Positions 15,456 through 24,837 of a stretch of DNA of 64,000 bases are shown in pieces. The stretch is from Nitrospirillum sp034653355 (lineage in GTDB: Bacteria; Pseudomonadota; Alphaproteobacteria; Azospirillales; Azospirillaceae). The DNA lies in the NCBI RefSeq assembly GCF_034653355.1, contig NZ_JAYEER010000003.1:1426001-1490000 (forward strand). The letters are read 5' to 3'. The notes under the pieces were generated by a model. The model was not told the origin of the DNA. It searched no databases and saw only the letters and a list, made by a program, of their open reading frames with translations. A program made the translations under genes and the position numbers. Every line of letters starts with the position of its first letter. Within the stretch, counting starts at the first letter, position 1.

Positions 15456-16880
15456 CTAGGGTCGGTAACGGGGCCGGCTGTTGCCGCCGATGGCGACCAG
15501 CGTGCCGGGGGGATAGGGCCGTGGCGGCGGGGGTGGGGCCGGTATGGGCGCCGGCGGCGCCATCTTCCGTTTGTGGGCCTCGGCATGCAGGATGCTGCAG
15601 GCCGCGATCAGCATCAGCACGGTCCAGGTCTTGGGGCTGACATAGGCGCCGGACGCCTGGCCCAGGATGGCCCAGCCCAGCCAGCACAGCGCCAGCGCAT
15701 GGACACCCAGGCTGCGCAGCCAGCCGGTGATGGCCAGCATCAGCACCACGCCGCCGCAAATGCCCAGATAGACCCAGTGCAGCCAGAAGTAATTGGTCAT
15801 TACCTCCTGCGGGTCGGGGATGTTCCACAGCGGAGAGAAGGAACCGGACCGCAGGAAGACGGTGGCGATGCTGTCGGCGATCATCTGTTCGCCCGTCAGG
15901 CCGATGCCCAGGATGGGATGGTTCTTCAGCACCTCCACCGTCACCAGGAAGGGGCCGATGACGCGGTAGAAGAAGCTTTCGTCGTCGCCGTTGGTGATGT
16001 TGTCCAGGCGGGCGGCGTAGACCGAACTGGCGATGATGGCGAAGGCGATCAGGGCCAGGGCGGCGACGGCGCCGATCTTGATCAGGCGCACGCTCAGCAG
16101 GGTGGGGGCGTGGTCCTCCCCCTTGGGTACCATCTCGTGCAGGCCCAGCAGCAACAGCATCAGCAGCAAGGTGGGGCCGGGCATGGCCACCATGGCCGCC
16201 GCCATCATGGCGAGATAGCCGAAGCGCTTGTATTTCCAGGTGCTGGTCAGCAGCCAGCAGAAGGAGAACAAGGTGTAGGAGAAGGTGACCGCGGATGGTT
16301 CCGACGTGAACAGCTTGGGCCGCACCTTGCCATACAGCAACTCGTCCCGGATGTCGGCGTCATAGACGCCCGAGGTGTAGATCTTCTGCCGCACGGCGTC
16401 GCTGACCGCGGCCAGGCCGGCATAGGTCTCCAGCAGGGTGCCGACGATAATGGACAGGATGAAGACCAGCATCAGCCGGCAGAAGGCCGCCGGTCCCGCC
16501 TCCACCACCGTCAGGAACAGGGCGTAGGAGATGGCCAGCGAATAGATCATCTGCAGCAGGCCGGTGGTGCGCTTGGACAAGAGGTCCAGCCCTGGCGCGT
16601 ACAGGATGGAGGCCAGCAGCAGCAGGGTCACGCCCAGGAAGGCGGCCAGGCCGGCGGGTGAGATGCGGTGCCGCCGGCGCCACAGGAGGATGACCCCGGT
16701 GATGCCGGAAATGGCGGCGGGAAAGGGGACGTTGGGTGTGATCTGGATGGCGAAGCCGGTGTAGATGCCCAGCAGGAAGCCCACCAGCAACACCCAATCC
16801 ATGACCCCCAGCGGCCGCCGCTGCGCGGTGCTGTCTTGGGGAACGGCGCCGTATCCCGCCCATTCGGTCCAGGTCGTCAT
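15456..16880 (-). CDS. O-antigen polymerase/ligase-like membrane protein, copy 2
   Basis: A 474-residue polytopic membrane protein paralogous to copy 1. It shares long blocks such as LAAFLGVTLLLLASILYAPG, DLLSKRTTGLLQM and QASGAYVSPKTWTVL, and the same central periplasmic loop with NDESFFYRVIGPF in copy 1 written here as GDDESFFYRVIGPF. The Pro-rich C-terminal tail differs in sequence. The ATG overlaps the stop of the upstream glycosyltransferase by four bases (16877-16880), and copy 1 follows after 57 bp, so the three are probably one operon. Tandem duplication could give two polymerases with different linkages, or one polymerase and one ligase. Confidence 0.75.
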   Translation of the reverse strand: MTTWTEWAGYGAVPQDSTAQRRPLGVMDWVLLVGFLLGIYTGFAIQITPNVPFPAAISGITGVILLWRRRHRISPAGLAAFLGVTLLLLASILYAPGLDLLSKRTTGLLQMIYSLAISYALFLTVVEAGPAAFCRLMLVFILSIIVGTLLETYAGLAAVSDAVRQKIYTSGVYDADIRDELLYGKVRPKLFTSEPSAVTFSYTLFSFCWLLTSTWKYKRFGYLAMMAAAMVAMPGPTLLLMLLLLGLHEMVPKGEDHAPTLLSVRLIKIGAVAALALIAFAIIASSVYAARLDNITNGDDESFFYRVIGPFLVTVEVLKNHPILGIGLTGEQMIADSIATVFLRSGSFSPLWNIPDPQEVMTNYFWLHWVYLGICGGVVLMLAITGWLRSLGVHALALCWLGWAILGQASGAYVSPKTWTVLMLIAACSILHAEAHKRKMAPPAPIPAPPPPPRPYPPGTLVAIGGNSRPRYRP

Positions 16881-18076
16881 GCCGCACTGATGGCCGTCAG
16901 CAGCTGCGGCCCCCTGCTGGTCCAGTGGAAGCTGTCGCGGCAGGCGCGATAGGCCGCGTCCTGCAGGTTGTTCAGGCGGTCCAGGTCGTCGATGGACTGG
17001 ACCACGCCCATGGCCAGGTCTTCATGCCCGGGGTACAGAAGGATGCTCTCCTCCTGTTCCAGCGGCACGCCGGCCACCGAGCCCTTCAGGGCCAGGATGG
17101 GCAGGCGGTTGAAGACATAGTCCAGGACCTTCAGCTTGAAGCCGCCGCCGTTGCGTTCCGGCACCAGGGCGATGCGGGCCGCATCCATGTGGCGGCGCAC
17201 GTCGTCCACCGTGCCGGTGAAGCGGGTGGCCAGGACACGCTTGCGCATGCTGGCCAGGAAGGTGGCGTCGCCGCTGCCCACCACCTCCAACTCCACGCCG
17301 TTGGCGGCGAAGATGGCGTCGGCCACGCTGATGAACTCTTCCAGGTTCATGCGCTTGGCGATCCAGTCGAAGCTGCCGACGATGACGGCGCGGCGGGGCA
17401 GGTCGCGGCTGATGGGCTTCTTCTCACGCTCCGTCGCGCGATAGCCCGGGGTCACCACGGCCATGGCCTTGTCGGGCCAGCGTTCGCGGTACAGGTCAGC
17501 GTCGTCGGGCGTGATCGCGGTGATCAGGTCCGCCTCTTTCACGATGGCGCGTTCCAGGTGCGTCACCTTGGCGGCGTCGAAACGCATGGCTTGGTGCTTC
17601 AGCAGGTTGGACTGGTTGTGCGCCAGCTGCGCCCGCAGCGACTCCTCGTGGTTGTGCGAGACGTAGACCAGCTTGGGCCGCTTGTGCCGGTTCGGGTACT
17701 GGCGCAGGAAATCCGCCAACGCCCACCCCGACCCCACGCCGTCCAGCACCACGCTGTCCCAGGATTGCGTGGCCAGCAGCCGGCGCAGCCGGGCGTGCAT
17801 GTCCGGCGTGCCGCAGCGGTGGGCGATGTTGGGCAGGGGGGACCGCAGGCTGCTCCAGCGCGAGCGGGGCTTGTGCTCCGCCAGGTGCCAGGCGATGGCG
17901 CCGGCACCGGGCGTTTCCCTCACGCCGTCGGCGCGTTTGCCGTCCGGACGGCTCAGCCCCAGCACCGCCATGTCGGCGCCCGCTTGCGCCAGGCTGCCGA
18001 TCAGCCCCCCGGAATAGATGTACTGTCCGTTATGGGGCGGGTCGGGGTCGGCCAGCGTGATCCAGAGGCAGCGCAT
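16877..18076 (-). CDS. Glycosyltransferase, GT4-like
   Basis: A 399-residue GT-B glycosyltransferase. The N-terminus MRCLWITLADPDPPHNGQYI contains the glycine-rich acceptor-side loop (YSGGLIGSLAQAGADM). The C-terminal domain has RRAVIVGSFDWIAKRMNLEEF and the donor-binding stretch LVPERNGGGFKLKVLDYV with FNRLPILALKGSVAGVP. It resembles sugar transferases of exopolysaccharide clusters that act after a wcaJ-type initiator. Its stop overlaps the polymerase-like gene downstream. The sugar donor is unknown. Confidence 0.82.
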   Translation of the reverse strand: MRCLWITLADPDPPHNGQYIYSGGLIGSLAQAGADMAVLGLSRPDGKRADGVRETPGAGAIAWHLAEHKPRSRWSSLRSPLPNIAHRCGTPDMHARLRRLLATQSWDSVVLDGVGSGWALADFLRQYPNRHKRPKLVYVSHNHEESLRAQLAHNQSNLLKHQAMRFDAAKVTHLERAIVKEADLITAITPDDADLYRERWPDKAMAVVTPGYRATEREKKPISRDLPRRAVIVGSFDWIAKRMNLEEFISVADAIFAANGVELEVVGSGDATFLASMRKRVLATRFTGTVDDVRRHMDAARIALVPERNGGGFKLKVLDYVFNRLPILALKGSVAGVPLEQEESILLYPGHEDLAMGVVQSIDDLDRLNNLQDAAYRACRDSFHWTSRGPQLLTAISAA

Positions 18077-18260
18077 GGGCTACGGTCCCTTCTGTGGTGG
18101 TATATCCCCGGCCCCCTCGGGCGCCGGGCGCGGGCATCCGCCCGCTTGGCTTCCTCAGTTTCCAGTCCACTGCGTTCCCCGGAACCTTCCGGCGGACGCG
18201 TCTTCATGTGAACGGGGCGCGTCCCACAACGGCACGAGGCGAAGCCTGATACCGTTGGTG

Positions 18261-19772
18261 TCAGTAGGCATTCTTGGTGAAAATGCTGCTGGTGATGGTG
18301 CGGGCGATGATTTTCAGGTCGCCCAGCACGGTCCAGGTCTCGATGTAGCGCAGATCGTGCTCCACCCGCTTCACGATGTGTTCCACCGTGCTGGTCTCAC
18401 CCCGCCAGCCGCTGACCTGGGCCAAGCCGGTGATGCCCGGCTTCATGCGGTGGCGGCTGTCGTAGTGGGCGACGGCGTCGCGGTACAGCAGGCCGCCGGC
18501 CTTGGCCGACTGGGCATGGGGGCGCGGGCCGACGATGGACATCTCACCCCGCAGCACGTTGATGAACTGCGGCAGCTCATCCAGGCTGGTGCGCCGCAGG
18601 ATGCGGCCCAGGCGGGTGATGCGGGGGTCGTTGCGCTGCGCCAGCTTCTCGGCGTTCGCGTCCGCCATGTGGTGATACATGGAGCGGAACTTGTACACCT
18701 CGATCAGTTGGTTGTTGTAGCCGTGGCGCTTTTGCTTGAAGAAGACGGGGCCCTTGCTCTCCAGCTTGATGGCAACGGCGATGGCCAACATGATGGGCGA
18801 GATCATGACCAGGATGATGGCGGCCAGCACCCGGTCCTCGACCGTCTTGGCAATGGCCCGCCAACCGGTCAGCGGGTGGCTCAGCAGGTCCAGCACCGGC
18901 GGCTCATCGCCAGCACCTTCGCGCCATCCGCCCGCTTGGCGGTGGATTTCCACCTGGTCCAGGCTGATGCCCACGTCCACCGGCGCCAGGCTCAGCTTGG
19001 CCAGGGCCGCGGCCAGCGCGTGGTTCTCGTCCGACAGGGGCATGGCCAGGATGACCCGGTCCACCCGGCCCTCGCGGATTTCGGTCAGCAGGTCGTCGAG
19101 GCCGCCGCGGATGGGATAGCCGACGCAGAAGCGGGCATGGCTGGCGCAGTTGTCGTCATAGACGCCCACCACATGGCGGTCATCGCGTGGATTGGCACGG
19201 TAGCGGCGCAGCAGGCGCTGGCCTTCCGGCCCCGTGCCGACAATGGCCACAGCCTGGGTCAGACGCCCGGCGCGCTGACAGGCGCCCACGGCCAGATAAG
19301 TCGCCAGGCGACCCGCCAGCAGGGCGCCCAGCGCCAGCAGCGACCAGATGGCCAGCCAGCTGGTCATGGGCGGATCGAAGGCGCCCAGCAGGTACAAAAG
19401 GGCCACCAGGCCGCCGGCGGCGGCGGCCCAGGCCAGGGCCAACGGCAGCAGGCCGTCGGCGGGCTTGCACAGGCGGTTCAGCTGGCGCGCGCCGGTCCAG
19501 CGCAGGGCGACCATGCCCAGCGCCAGGCCGATGATCATGACCAGGCCGAACAGGGGGCGGGCGACGGTGCCATCCGCCAGGGCGCCAGCGACCAGGCCGG
19601 TGGCCAGGATGGCCAGGGCGTCGACGGCGGCGGCGGTGCCGGTGATCACCTGCGGCGCCACGGGGCGGCCGCTGCGCAGGCGTTGGGCTTCCGTCACGGG
19701 CGCGGTGACCGTCTGGGTCTCCCGCAGGGTGACGAGTGGGGTGGAAAGGGCTTCGGACAGGGCTGGGGGCAT
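18261..19772 (-). CDS. Undecaprenyl-phosphate sugar phosphotransferase (WcaJ-like)
   Basis: A 503-residue polyprenyl glycosylphosphotransferase that starts repeat-unit synthesis by placing a hexose-1-phosphate on undecaprenyl phosphate. N-terminal membrane segments (about residues 30-170) precede a CoA-binding-like Rossmann region AVAIVGTGPEGQRLLRRY. The C-terminal catalytic domain has the membrane re-entrant helix ILVMISPIMLAIAVAIKLES, then GPVFFKQKRHGYN, VYKFRSMY, DELPQFINVLRGEMSIVGPR and KPGITGLAQVSGWRG, all hallmarks of the family. The ATG at 19772 has AGGAA upstream; an ATG at 19838 would add 22 unlikely residues. It is on the same strand as its neighbours. Confidence 0.92.
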   Translation of the reverse strand: MPPALSEALSTPLVTLRETQTVTAPVTEAQRLRSGRPVAPQVITGTAAAVDALAILATGLVAGALADGTVARPLFGLVMIIGLALGMVALRWTGARQLNRLCKPADGLLPLALAWAAAAGGLVALLYLLGAFDPPMTSWLAIWSLLALGALLAGRLATYLAVGACQRAGRLTQAVAIVGTGPEGQRLLRRYRANPRDDRHVVGVYDDNCASHARFCVGYPIRGGLDDLLTEIREGRVDRVILAMPLSDENHALAAALAKLSLAPVDVGISLDQVEIHRQAGGWREGAGDEPPVLDLLSHPLTGWRAIAKTVEDRVLAAIILVMISPIMLAIAVAIKLESKGPVFFKQKRHGYNNQLIEVYKFRSMYHHMADANAEKLAQRNDPRITRLGRILRRTSLDELPQFINVLRGEMSIVGPRPHAQSAKAGGLLYRDAVAHYDSRHRMKPGITGLAQVSGWRGETSTVEHIVKRVEHDLRYIETWTVLGDLKIIARTITSSIFTKNAY

Positions 19773-19842
19773 GGGTTGGGTTCCTGAATGCGGCGACCGG
19801 TGGCCATGGCCGCCCACGCACGTGCGGCGGCAGGCCAAGGGT

Positions 19843-19885
19843 GGCTGATCATCAGCCGAGTTCGCCTAAATCAGGCCATGCCTGA
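19843..19885. promoter_or_regulatory. Two palindromes upstream of the WcaJ-like gene
   Basis: Between the initiating transferase gene and the next glycosyltransferase, GGCTGAT-C-ATCAGCC (19843-19857) and TCAGGC-CAT-GCCTGA (19871-19885) are perfect inverted repeats 13 bp apart. They lie about 70 bp upstream of the WcaJ-like start, in range of its promoter. They may be operators or mRNA hairpins; no regulator can be assigned. Confidence 0.4.
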
Positions 19886-19954
19886 ATCAAGAAGTCCTGT
19901 GACCAAGCTGGGACTTTCTCGCACCTGCGGCAATCAAAGCCGGGCGTACCTCAA

Positions 19955-21225
19955 TCAGGTGGTGCCCATGAGGCTGGAGAATATTTCGGAAGCGAAGTTC
20001 TGCGGGCTCTGATGGCGGATATAATTGGCCGCCGCCTCTTGGTCGAAATAACTGCGCGTATCGCTCTCAGATATATATTCTATACCTTTAGAGAGGATTT
20101 CGCTATCCGTCGTATCCAACGCGAGACCTAGACGATGGGTGCGGGCGAGGCAGCCCAACAGGCCCAGATCCTGGGTCAAGACCGGCTTGCCCGCCTGCGC
20201 CGCCCACAGCAGCACCCCGCTGGACCCGACGAAGCGTTGGTAGGGGGCCAGCACGACCGACGCCTCCTTGATCAGGGCGTTGATCTCGCCGCTGGTCAGG
20301 CGCCGGTCTTCCAGGTGTATCCACAGGTTGGGCTGGTCCTGGATCACCTTTTTCAGCGCCGCGTACACCTGGTCGCGCAAGGCCGGGTCGACCTTGCCGG
20401 CGATCATGACCGCCACCTTGGCCGCCGCCTCCGCCGGCAGCTGGCGCAGCGCGTCCAGCAGGGACAGCACGCCCTTGCGCTCGCTCAAGAATCCGAACAG
20501 CAGCAGGGTGACGCGGTCGGTGGGCATGCTGTCGGCCAGGGCCCGCTCCTCCGATGTCTCGTTCACGAAAGGATGTACCGGGTCGACCACGGTGCGCACC
20601 TTCCCCCCTGGCCGTAATGATCCTGGGCGTATGTCGGGAAATAGGGGTCCAGCGTCAGCACCCGGTGGACCGAGGAATTGCGCAGCATGAGAGGGTAGAG
20701 CAGGGCCTTGCGCGCGTCGCGCAGCCATTCCTTGAGGCTGGGCTCGTAACTGCCCAGGGCGCGATAATGGACGGACGGCCGGAAAAGGATGCCGCAGAGG
20801 CGGCGGCCCCGTGCGCCCAGCGAGAGGGCCAGCGGCAGGGTCAGGTGGTCCAGCGATAGGAAGTGACCGGCTTCTGAGCCCGTGCGCTCCAGATAGCGGC
20901 GCATGACCCACCACCGGGCGAAGCCGCGCACGGGCAACAGGGGATGGCGGCACAACGCCTGCTCCGACGGTTCCAGCGCCAGAACCTGGACGCGATCCTG
21001 GCGGCTGGCGGCGCCGTCGGCCACCAGCTCGTCATACAGCTCGCGCGCCACGACGAACGAGACGCGGTAGTCCCGCTTGTCCGCGACGGCGAAGTGCATC
21101 AGGTGTTTCAGCCATTCGCAGGGATGGCCTTCCGCGTCCGGCTCGAAAATGACGAAGGAGTGGGGGCCGCCGGCCGAGGGTCCGGCGTGGGTCCCCGCTG
21201 GGTACTTACTTGGCATAGAGCGCAT
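19955..21225 (-). pseudogene. Glycosyltransferase, frameshifted at a G6 run
   Basis: Two overlapping frames together make one GT-B type glycosyltransferase. The N-terminal part (from 21225, or the ATG at 21216) reads SFVIFEPDAEGHPCEWLKHL and ends ...LTLDPYFPTYAQDHYGQGG. The C-terminal part in another frame resumes with GGKVRTVVDPVHPFVNETSE and includes RVTLLLFGFLSERKGVLSLL and QRFVGSSGVLLWAAQAGKPV. The break is at a run of six G on the coding strand (complement of 20603-20608); one more G would join the frames with no lost residue. That pattern suggests a base-calling error or a slippage-prone run. The gene overlaps the end of its upstream neighbour. Donor is unknown. Confidence 0.78.
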
Positions 21226-22525
21226 CCAGTCGCCGGACCAATCCCCCTAGGACGTGGGACCGGGAATAATGCTGTTCCACGAAACGCCGGCCCCGGGCGC
21301 CCAGTTCCCGGCGCAGGCCCGGGTCCCGCACCAGGCGCAGCACGGCCTCGGTGAAGGCCGCGGTGTCGTGGGGCGGCACGCAGATGAAGGCGCCGCTGCG
21401 TTCGCGCAGATGCCACAGGGGGCTGTGCGGGTTGGCCGTGGTGACGAAGGGGCGACCCACGGCCATGATGTTGAAAATCTTGGATGGGATGGCGAAGGCG
21501 GCGGCCTCCGGTTCCTGTGGCACCAGGTGGATGTCGCCTTCGGTCAGGCCCTGGCGCAGCTGGTCGGGCGGAAGCAGGCCGGTGACGCGCACCCGGCGCA
21601 GCGCCCGCGCGGCGATCTCTTCCTCCAGGGTGGCCCGCATGGTGCCGCTGCCCCGCAGGATGATCTCCACGTCATCGGTTTGGCGCTGCAGCTCTTCCGC
21701 CATGGACAGCACCTGGCCCAGGCCCTGCTTCAGGCCGAAGTTGCCACTGTACAGCAGCCGGGCGGCGATCTTGGGCGCCGGGGCGATGGCCGGGCTGTCG
21801 TTGGCCGCCACCATCGGGGCGTCGGGGTACAGGCGATCAGTGTCGACCCAGATGGGCACGACCTCGATATCCTGCGTGACACCCAGCTCCCGCAACTGTT
21901 CCGCCATGTGGTCCGTCAGCACGACGATCAGGTCCACCCGGTTCAGCACCGTGCGCTCACACCAGCGCATCGCCCTCACCAGGCCGCCGCTGGACACCAT
22001 GTTCAACCCCCGGGCCATGCCGGACTGGATGTCATGGATGATGGCGACATGGCGGCCGTCGCGCCGGCGGACCAGGCATCCCAAGGCGACGGTGAGGATG
22101 GAGGGGCAGAGGCTGATGACCAGGGGCTTGGGGCGCAACCGGCCGGAGGCCCGGGCCCACAGCCCCGCCAGCAGAAAGCTGGCCTCGGCCAGGATGCGGG
22201 CCTTGGCCGACCCCTTGCGGGGGATCATGGCCCGCAGGCGCTCCACCCGCACGCCGTTCAGCACCTCGTGACCGCCCTTGAAGTCCTTGTACTGGGTGAA
22301 GACTTCGTTGCCCGGATAATAGGGCAGGCCGGTGAACACCGTGGTCTCACAGCCCAGCCGGGTCAGCCATTCCGCCAGATCGGCGCACTGCGGGGCGGAG
22401 CCGATCAGTTCCGGCGGGTAGGCGCGGGTCAAAAGGGCCGCCTGGGGGGAGGGGACGGAGGAAGGAGGAAGATCCATCCCTTTCACCCCCTCCGGCGGCA
22501 AGTCACGCAGGGCCTCTCGCTCCAT
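21206..22525 (-). CDS. Glycosyltransferase, WbuB-like (GT4)
   Basis: A 439-residue GT4 glycosyltransferase similar in plan to WbuB-type enzymes of O-antigen and capsule clusters. The N-terminal region reads LLTRAYPPELIGSAPQCADL, LPYYPGNEVF and HVAIIHDIQSGMARGLNMV. The C-terminal region has RLLYSGNFGLKQGLGQVLSM, GLLPPDQLRQGLTEGDIHLV and FAIPSKIFNIMAVGRPFV, the donor-binding part. The first 20 residues are not conserved in style, so a later start is possible. It is followed, with overlap, by the frameshifted glycosyltransferase, and preceded by the wzc-like gene. Confidence 0.85.
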   Translation of the reverse strand: MEREALRDLPPEGVKGMDLPPSSVPSPQAALLTRAYPPELIGSAPQCADLAEWLTRLGCETTVFTGLPYYPGNEVFTQYKDFKGGHEVLNGVRVERLRAMIPRKGSAKARILAEASFLLAGLWARASGRLRPKPLVISLCPSILTVALGCLVRRRDGRHVAIIHDIQSGMARGLNMVSSGGLVRAMRWCERTVLNRVDLIVVLTDHMAEQLRELGVTQDIEVVPIWVDTDRLYPDAPMVAANDSPAIAPAPKIAARLLYSGNFGLKQGLGQVLSMAEELQRQTDDVEIILRGSGTMRATLEEEIAARALRRVRVTGLLPPDQLRQGLTEGDIHLVPQEPEAAAFAIPSKIFNIMAVGRPFVTTANPHSPLWHLRERSGAFICVPPHDTAAFTEAVLRLVRDPGLRRELGARGRRFVEQHYSRSHVLGGLVRRLDALYAK

Positions 22526-22587
22526 GGCGCTGTCCTCTAATGTGGATCAGCCGAAGTGATCGGCCAGGGGGCGGGCGTAGTCGTAGT

Positions 22588-24837
22588 TCAGCGAGCGTAG
22601 CCGTACTGGCGGTAGCGGCGCGGGTCGACCCGGGACATGATCACGCCGGTCAGGTCGCACTGCACTTCCACCAGCTGGCGCAGGGCCTGTAGCGCGGCGT
22701 TGCGGCGGGTGTGGTCCCAGCGCACGGTGAACAGCACCTTGTCGACCATCCGCGACATGGCCAGCACCTCGGCCCCCACCAGCACCGGCGCCGTGTCGAT
22801 CAGCACCAGGTCGTAGTTCTTGGCGAAGGTCTGCAGCAGGACCCGCATGCGGTCGGACGTCAGCATGCGGGTGTCCTTGGACGTCCAGTGGCCGGCGGTG
22901 ATCAGTTCCAGCCCCGACAGGGTGTCGTGGTGGATGCAATCGTCCAGCACCACGCTGTCATCGGTCAGCAGCGAAGCCAGGCCGTGCTTGTTCGACACGT
23001 TGAACAGCTTGTGCTGCGAGGGGGAGCGCCAGTCACAGTCGACGATCAGGATGCGTCGGCCGTGGCTGGCCAGCAGCCGGCCGAGGGCGGCGATGATGAC
23101 GCTCTTGCCTTCGCCGGGGGCGGCGGAGGATAGCAGCACGGTGCGGGGGCTGTACTCCAGTTCCGACAGCTCCAGCGCGATGTGGATCTTGCGCAGCGTT
23201 TCGGCGAAGGGGGACACAGGCTCGCGTAGCACCTGGGCGGTGGGCGATTTGCCCTTCACCTCCGGCACCAGGGCCACGACCGGGATGCCCGTGGCGCTTT
23301 CGATCTGGCTGCTCTGGCGGAAGGTCTGGTCGGCTTCCTCCATCAGCAGGGCGATCAGCATGCCGGCCACGGCGCCCACCAGGGTACCCAACAGCAGGAT
23401 CAGGGCCTTGGGCGGATAGCTGGCCGACACCGGCGGGGTGGCGCGGGAGATGACCCGGGCGTCCGGCGCCTCCAGCTGCTGGCGGCCGATCAGGCGCTTC
23501 TCTTCCGTCAGCATGGTTTCCAGCAGGTGCCGGTTGACGGCGGCGTCGCGCTCCATCGCCTCCAGATGGATGGCGTTCTGGTTGTCGGAGCCCAGGGAAC
23601 CCTTGGCCTCGTTGAAGTCGCGCAGCACGGCCTGGTAGCGGGCGTTGGCCGTGCGGGCCACGTTCTGTAGGCCATTGATGATGCCCTGCATCTCCGCCTT
23701 GATCTTGCGCTGGGCGTCGGCGATCTGCGCCTTGGCGTCGGTGACCTGCGGATGCTTGTCGCCGTAGGTGGCGGACAGCTGGGCCAGCCGCTGCTCGGCG
23801 GCGGCCTGCTGCTGCTTCAGCGACTGGATCAGCGGGTTGTTCAGCACCTCCGGCACGCTGTCGCCGGTGATGCCCTGGCGCATCAGGTTCTGGGCGTCGT
23901 TCAGGTGCGCTTCGGCGTCAGCCTTGGCGGTCTGGGCGGTGATCAGCTGGGTGTTCAGCTCCGTCAGGCGCTGGCCCATGATGCCGGTGCCGTTCTGCTG
24001 ATCATACAGGCCGTACTGTTTGCGGTAATCCTCGATGGCCTTCTCGCTGTCCTCGACCTGTTTGCGCAGGTCGGCGATGCGGCCCTCCATATACTCTTCA
24101 ACCCGGCTGGCGGTGCCGACCTTCACGTCGCGCTGCTCGGCCAGATAGGCGTCGGCGACGGCGTTGGCCACCAGCGCGGCGGTCTCCGGATCACGGGTCG
24201 TCGCCTGGATCTTCAGCACATCCGAACGGCCGACCGTGGCGATGTCCAGCTTGGACAGCAGGATGTCGACCGTGCGGTTGTTGATCATGGCGGCCGTGCG
24301 GGCCTGCTGGTCCGGCGTTTCCGGCGGCTTGGCCTTGGGCTTGGTCAGCCATTCCGCCACGCTGGTCGGCAGCAGCCGCGCCCAGGCCGGGATCTGCGGC
24401 GCCGCTGTCCTGGCGTCCGGATTGAACTCCGGATCGTCGTTCAGGTGCAGCCGGTCGACCACCTTCTGGGCCAGCTCGCGCGACTGGGCCACCAGCCCCT
24501 CGCTCTGCACCCGCTCGGCGTTGAAGGTCATGGACGCCATGGTGGGGCCGATGCCTTCCAGCGAGGGCTGGGGCACGCCCACCAGCACCCGGGACTCCGA
24601 GGTGTAGCGCGACGGCATGCTCCAGCCGACGATGCCGGCGAGAAGGGCGGTGCCGATGGTGCAGGCCAGGACCAGGCGCCGGTGCGCCCAAATCTTGCGA
24701 TAGGTGTCCAGCACGTCCCGCTGCTGTTGCTGCGGCGGAGGCATATAGACGGGGCGGGGGGCCGGCGGGGCGGCGGTGAGGCGCCGGGGGAGGATGGGAC
24801 CACCACCCAGGGCGCGGGGCTGCTCGGGCAAAGTCAT
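22588..24837 (-). CDS. Wzc-type polysaccharide co-polymerase / tyrosine kinase
   Basis: A 749-residue inner-membrane protein combining a Wzz chain-length domain with a cytoplasmic bacterial tyrosine kinase. Transmembrane segments lie at about residues 54-73 and 470-495, flanking a long coiled periplasmic region (VEDSEKAIEDYRKQYGLYDQ). The kinase has Walker A SSAAPGEGKSVI (near 570-580), Walker A' RILIVDCDWRSPS and Walker B YDLVLIDTAPVL. The C-terminus is a short tyrosine cluster (Tyr742, Tyr745, Tyr747), fewer than in E. coli Wzc. It controls polymer length and export with the Wza-type protein, whose stop overlaps its start by one base. Confidence 0.92.
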   Translation of the reverse strand: MTLPEQPRALGGGPILPRRLTAAPPAPRPVYMPPPQQQQRDVLDTYRKIWAHRRLVLACTIGTALLAGIVGWSMPSRYTSESRVLVGVPQPSLEGIGPTMASMTFNAERVQSEGLVAQSRELAQKVVDRLHLNDDPEFNPDARTAAPQIPAWARLLPTSVAEWLTKPKAKPPETPDQQARTAAMINNRTVDILLSKLDIATVGRSDVLKIQATTRDPETAALVANAVADAYLAEQRDVKVGTASRVEEYMEGRIADLRKQVEDSEKAIEDYRKQYGLYDQQNGTGIMGQRLTELNTQLITAQTAKADAEAHLNDAQNLMRQGITGDSVPEVLNNPLIQSLKQQQAAAEQRLAQLSATYGDKHPQVTDAKAQIADAQRKIKAEMQGIINGLQNVARTANARYQAVLRDFNEAKGSLGSDNQNAIHLEAMERDAAVNRHLLETMLTEEKRLIGRQQLEAPDARVISRATPPVSASYPPKALILLLGTLVGAVAGMLIALLMEEADQTFRQSSQIESATGIPVVALVPEVKGKSPTAQVLREPVSPFAETLRKIHIALELSELEYSPRTVLLSSAAPGEGKSVIIAALGRLLASHGRRILIVDCDWRSPSQHKLFNVSNKHGLASLLTDDSVVLDDCIHHDTLSGLELITAGHWTSKDTRMLTSDRMRVLLQTFAKNYDLVLIDTAPVLVGAEVLAMSRMVDKVLFTVRWDHTRRNAALQALRQLVEVQCDLTGVIMSRVDPRRYRQYGYAR

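Noticed and set aside
13842..16661. A 939-codon open frame antisense to the two polymerase-like genes
   Set aside because: It is Gln/His/Gly-rich antisense shadow; the opposite strand encodes two polytopic membrane proteins.
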